Assembly: GCF_041381155.1 (NCBI RefSeq)
Contig: NC_091139.1
Span: 6,324,383-6,388,382 of the forward strand
Origin: Argopecten irradians
Lineage: Eukaryota > Mollusca > Bivalvia > Pectinida > Pectinidae
Length of the DNA: 64,000 bases
Direction: 5' to 3'
The position numbers and the translations under genes are program-made. Below, piece after piece: positions 59,095-64,000 of this stretch. Under the pieces are notes generated by a model. That model saw only the letters and a program-made list of their open reading frames with translations. It was not told the origin of the DNA and did no database searches. The first letter of the stretch is position 1, and every line of letters begins with the position of its first letter.

Positions 59095-61189
59095 GTGCTA
59101 AAGCAGGTAAAACTCAGGAATTTCAACATGGCTATGCAATGATTTATCAGAAAGATCAAATATATATATATATTTTTTTTATTTTAAGGTGGATCTGTGT
59201 AGAATTATAGAATACAGTAATGTATTATTAACAGCTATTTTGAGATTTATTTATGTTTTTTTTTGTAAAATTCAATCTTAATGCTTTTTTTTTGTGTCAT
59301 GATAAAATTCTTTATTTTTTTTAAAGTACATAGGACATCATTGGAGGTCAATTAGTAGTCAGGAATTGATAGTTATATTGGGTAGTTTTATCAAAAAGTC
59401 ATAGACACAATTATATATTAGTTTACAATTCATGAATGTATATGTGTTATTAATTTCACATTTGAGATATCAATTTTAGATGATTTCACCATACAGTATA
59501 TTGTAAGCACTAATTTAGTACAGTCTGTGTTGGCCCAAATCCAATATTTTAATGTTCTGTACAATTTTGTACAAGATACTTTATGTGACATTCAAAGTGC
59601 TGACAGATGTTGCTAAATATGACTGAACCACATTTTCATAATATACATCATTTATTAGCAAGGTTTTAATTTGTTTTGAGGCCTGACTTATACTAGTTCC
59701 ATTGATCTTATTCAGAATTAAATCAGTTTCAAAACCAACAAGAGTCAATTTTAGGTACAGCCTATGTTAATTTGCTTGTTGGTTTAACATATATTTTATT
59801 CAATGAAGAAATGTACAATACTAGAAAATATCAACATATTAAGATACAATGATGAGGAAACAAGTACTAGCGTACTTAGTGACAGTCCTTCCCCAGTATG
59901 GCTTGTTGGCTTTTCATATATGTAGGGCAATGGAAGTTTCATCAAAGGAATGACCTTGACTGCATGCTTTGGGGGTCATAGGGACATGTACAATTCCAAT
60001 ACACATGGTTAAGATATTGAGCAACTGGCTGTCCATTAATTAGCACACTTGGATGACTTATGACTGTTTTCTCTAGGTTTGTGCAAATCAATGACCTTGA
60101 CCTTTTATTTTGTTGACAAGGTTAAGATTTTTCTTCTACCCTGATCTTACGTAAAGCAAAATAAAAAAAAAAAAAAAAAAAATCATGTTTGGTCAATTAA
60201 ATTTTTCAGTACATATGTCCTCAAATGTCAATTTTCCTTATTGTTGTGTACTTTAAGATAAACTCAAGGTATGCTTATATTACTAAGCAAGAAAATCATA
60301 GGCTATACTGTACAACCATATTAGAATTCATTATATCTATTCATAGTTCATGTACATGATTTCAGATCTATAATTTACTTAGAGATTTCTGTCTGGTGTC
60401 TCTCCTTACTGACTGTTGTGTGCTTGTGCTCAATTTTCATTCTCTGGAGGCATATGCTGTTACTTGTATTTTTTCAGATTTTTTCGTATAAGTTATGAAC
60501 CTCGATACCAATTACTGTATTTGCTGTAATTAGCACCCAGGGGGGCTTGAAAAATTAAAACAAAAGGGGTGCTTATTAGGGAATCAAAGTGCAAGTTGTG
60601 GAAGAAAAACCTCTAAAACAGTCAGTCATATTTTAACTCTTTCCGTATACATAATATATATCCATGAGAGCAGGGGGGAGGGGGGGGGGGGGCGTAACTT
60701 CAGTTGTATTTCATATTAGAAGAGGGGAGGAACGCTTATAGGAGGAGGGGCAATAGTTAGGACAAACACGGTAGATGAAGTAACTCAAAGTGCATCAATG
60801 CAAAGCTCATAATTGATGCAAAACAAGGAAAAATAACTCAAAATGAAATATGTTTGCGGAAGGAAAATGGCAAATTAATACGCAGAAACCTGTCTTAAAA
60901 CAGACTAGTATAAGTCTACATTTCAGAGACAGCTATTGATTGTTCCATATAATTGTTAATAACTGTAGAATATCGGTTTACTACGACTATAATGCTAAAT
61001 GTCACAATACTACTCATCTGACAGTAAAGAGAGATATCTTTAAATTGTTTCTACAAATATAACTTCCCACAGGAGAGCTCATGATATTGATATTAAGAGT
61101 AATGCTTGTCGTTGTCAGAAAAAATTGCTGAGTTGCGCTTTTCATAAGACAAATACCGATAGACAGTTTGATTGATGTATGCAGCTTCC
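59095..61189. other. no gene recognised
   Basis: AT-rich with homopolymers. At 60515-60780 there is a copy of the TAATTAGCACCC family beside a long G run (about 60677-60693). No supported exon. Confidence 0.4.
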
Positions 61190-64000
61190 TGTACCGATCA
61201 TCCTTCCTGTACCGATCATCCTTCCTGTACTGATCATCCTTCCTGTACTGATCATCCTTCCTGTACTGATCATCCTTCCTGTACCGATCATCCTTCCTGT
61301 ACTGATCATCCTTCTGTACTGTACTGATCATCCTTCCTGTACTGATCCATCCTTCCTGTACTGATCATCCTTCCTGTACCGATCATCCTTCCTGTACTGA
61401 TCATCCTTCCTGTACCGATCATCCTTCCTGTACTGATCATCCTTCCTGTACCGATCATCCTTCCTGTACCGATCATCCTTCCTGTACTGATCATCCTTCC
61501 TGTACTGATCATCCTTCCTGTACCAATCATCCTTCCTGTACTGATCATCCTTCCTGTACCGATCATCCTTCCTGTACTGATCATCCTTCCTGTACTGATC
61601 ATCCTTCCTGTACTGATCATCCTTCCTGTACCGATCATCCTTCCTGTACCAATCATCCTTCCTGTACTGATCATCCTTCCTGTACCGATCATCCTTCCTG
61701 TACTGATCATCCTTCCTGTACCGATCATCCTTCCTGTACTGATCATCCTTCCTGTACCGATCATCCTTCCTGTACCGATCATCCTTCCTGTACTGATCAT
61801 CCTTCCTGTACTGATCATCCTTCCTGTACCGATCATCCTTCCTGTACTGATCATCCTTCCTGTACCGATCATCCTTCCTGTACTGATCATTCTTTCTGTA
61901 CCCATCATCCTTCCTGTACTGATCTTCCTTCCTGTACTGATCATCCTTCCTGTACCATCATCCTTCATGTACCCATCATCCTTCCTCTGTACCGATCATC
62001 CTTCCTGTACCGATCATCCTTCCTGTACTGATCATCCTTCCTGTACCAATCATCCTTCCTGCACTGATCATCCTTTGTACCGATCATCCTTCCTGTACTG
62101 ATCATCCTTCCTGTACTGATCATCCTTCCTGTACCAATCATCCTTCCTGCACTGATCATCCTTGTACCGATCATCCTTCCTGTACTGATCATCCTTCCTG
62201 TACTGATCATCCTTCCTGTACTGATCATCCTTCCTGTACCGATCAATCCTTCTGTACTGATCATCCTTTCTGTACTGATCATCCTTCCTGTACTATCATC
62301 CTTCCTGTACCGATCATCCTTCCTGTACTGATCATCCTTCCTGTACCGATCATCTTTCCTGTACTGATCATCCTTCCTGTACTGATCATCCTACCTGTAC
62401 TGATCATCCTTCCTGTACCCATCATCCTTCCTGTACCGATCATCCTTCCTGTACCAATCATCCTTCCTGTACCAATCATCCTTCCTGTACTGATCATCCT
62501 TCCTGTACCGATCATCCTTCCTGTACCGATCATCCTTTCTGTACTATCATCCTTCCTGTACCGATCATCCTTCCTGTACTGATCATCCTTCCTGTACCAA
62601 TGCAATCATCCTTCCTGTACCGATCATCCTTCCTGTACCGATCATCCTTCCTGTACGATCATCCTTCCTGTACCGATCATCCTTCCTGTACTGATCATCC
62701 TTCCTGTACTGATCATCCTTCCTGTACTGATCATCCTTCCTGTACTGATCATCCTTCCTGTACCGATCATCCTTCCTGTACCGATCATCCTTCCTGTACC
62801 GATCATCCTTCCTGTACTGATCATCCTTCCTGTACTGATCATCCTTCCTGTACTGATCATCCTTCCTGTACCGATCATCCTTCCTGTACCGATCATCCTT
62901 CCTGTACCGATCATCCTTCCTGTACTGATCATCCTTCCTGTACTGATCATCCTTCCTGTACTGATCATCCTTCCTGTACTGATCATCCTTCCTGTACTGA
63001 TCATCCTTCCTGTACCGATCATCCTTTCTGTACCGATCATTCTTCCTGTACCGATCATCTTTCCTGTACTGATCATCCCGATCATCCTTCCTGTACTGAT
63101 CATCCTTCCTGTACTGATCATCCTTCCTGTACTGATCATCCTTCCTGTACCGATCATCCTTCCTGTACCGATCATCCTTCCTGTACTGATCATCCTTCCT
63201 GTACTGATCATCCTTCCTGTACTGATCATCCTTCCTGTACTGATCATCCTTCCTGTACTGATCATCCTTCCTGTACCCATCATCCTTTCTGTACTGATCA
63301 TCCTTCCTGTACTGATCATCCTTCCTGTACCCATCATCCTTCCTGTACTGATCATCCCGGCTGTACTGATCATCCTTCCTGTACTGATCATCCTTCCTGT
63401 ACTGATCATCCTTCCTGTACCGATCATCCTTCCTGTACCGATCATCCTTCCTGTACTGATCATCCTTCCTGTACTGATCATCCTTCCTGAACCGATCATC
63501 CTTCCTGTACCGATCATCCTTCCTGTACCGATTATCCTTCCTCTACCGATCATCCTTCCTGTACTGATCATTCTTTGTACCGATCATCCTTCCTGTACTG
63601 ATCATCCTTCCTGTACTGATCATCCTTCCTGTACCTGATCATCCTTCCTGTACCGATCATCCTTCCTTCGATCATCCTTCCTGTACCAATCATCCTTCCT
63701 GTACTGATCATCCTTTGTACCGATCATCCTTCCTGTACCGATCATCCTTCCTGTACTGATCATCCTTCCTGTACTGATCATCCTTCCTGTACCGATCATC
63801 CTTCCTGTACTGATCATCCTTCCTGTACTGATCATCCTTCCTGTACCGATCATCCTTCCTGTACCGATCATCCTTCCTGTACCGATCATCCTTCCTGTAC
63901 CGATCATCCTTCCTGTACTGATCATCCTTCCTGTACCGATCATCCTTCCTGTACTGATCATCCTTCCTGTACTGATCATCCTTCCTGTACCGATCATCCT
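61190..64000. repeat. 18-bp satellite array, at least 2.8 kb, reaching the window edge
   Basis: About 155 copies of CTGTACYGATCATCCTTC, where Y is C or T; minor variants have CCAATC or CCCATC at that site. The unit is six codons without stops in most frames, so long frames appear on both strands (SCTDHP on plus, MISTGR and MIGTGR on minus). Each unit holds GTAC and TGATCA-type palindromes. The C/T order is not uniform: blocks of three C then three T recur at about 62750-62960, and a 13-unit pattern repeats 17 units apart in 61310-61890. Scattered indels may be real or assembly noise. The array continues beyond the window. Confidence 0.95.

Noticed and set aside
61306-63997. Long open frames of hexapeptide repeats (MISTGR, SCTDHP) on both strands
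   Set aside because: The 18-bp unit has no stop in most frames, so long frames arise on both strands without selection. No start context, splice site or unique flanking protein.
1-64000. Retroviral, LTR, Polinton or other virus-like elements
   Set aside because: No reverse transcriptase, integrase, capsid or LTR pair was recognised; the mobile DNA seen is SINE, MITE, pogo-like and Helentron-like.

Overview
The window is animal nuclear DNA: AT-rich, intron-rich, with GT-AG splicing, a tRNA-Leu gene and many short non-autonomous repeats. A bivalve mollusc is the best guess. That rests on a pearl-like element (a TCCG microsatellite joined to a tandem core of about 165 bp), tRNA-derived SINEs and abundant foldback MITEs. 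The species cannot be named from the sequence alone. No retroviral, LTR or capsid-bearing element was recognised.

Two complete conserved genes form the core, arranged head to head. On the minus strand, 14 coding exons (35776 down to 23126) encode a 504-residue NRBP1-type pseudokinase. On the plus strand, 10 coding exons (36125 to 47150) encode a 676-residue PPM1G-type nuclear PP2C phosphatase. Their start codons lie 348 bp apart across a TATA-less interval with three CCAAT/ATTGG boxes and a TCACGTGA E-box, probably one bidirectional promoter. PPM1G and NRBP1 are also neighbours in the human genome (2p23.3), so the pair looks like ancient microsynteny. All exon phases in both reconstructions agree.

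Left of the pair (1-22600): the 3' end of an unrecognised plus-strand gene (exons at 2454, 3750 and 6463), a small single-pass membrane protein on the minus strand (77 residues, 13259-13492), several minisatellites and numerous MITEs, some nested and some with clear 9-bp target duplications. Right of the pair (47150-64000): SINEs, two Helentron-like tandem-core elements (51505-53225), tRNA-Leu(UAG) at 54042-54122, foldback elements, possible first exons near 58.6-59.1 kb, and an 18-bp satellite array filling 61.19 kb to the window end.

The most unusual signal is a set of minisatellites that abut or lie just upstream of 3' splice sites in the two main genes. In NRBP intron 5 the 48-bp unit contains the acceptor and first codons of exon 6, so about 20 decoy acceptors lie upstream of the true one. 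A 36-bp array before PPM1G exon 4 and a 33-bp array before PPM1G exon 7 have similar acceptor-like ends.
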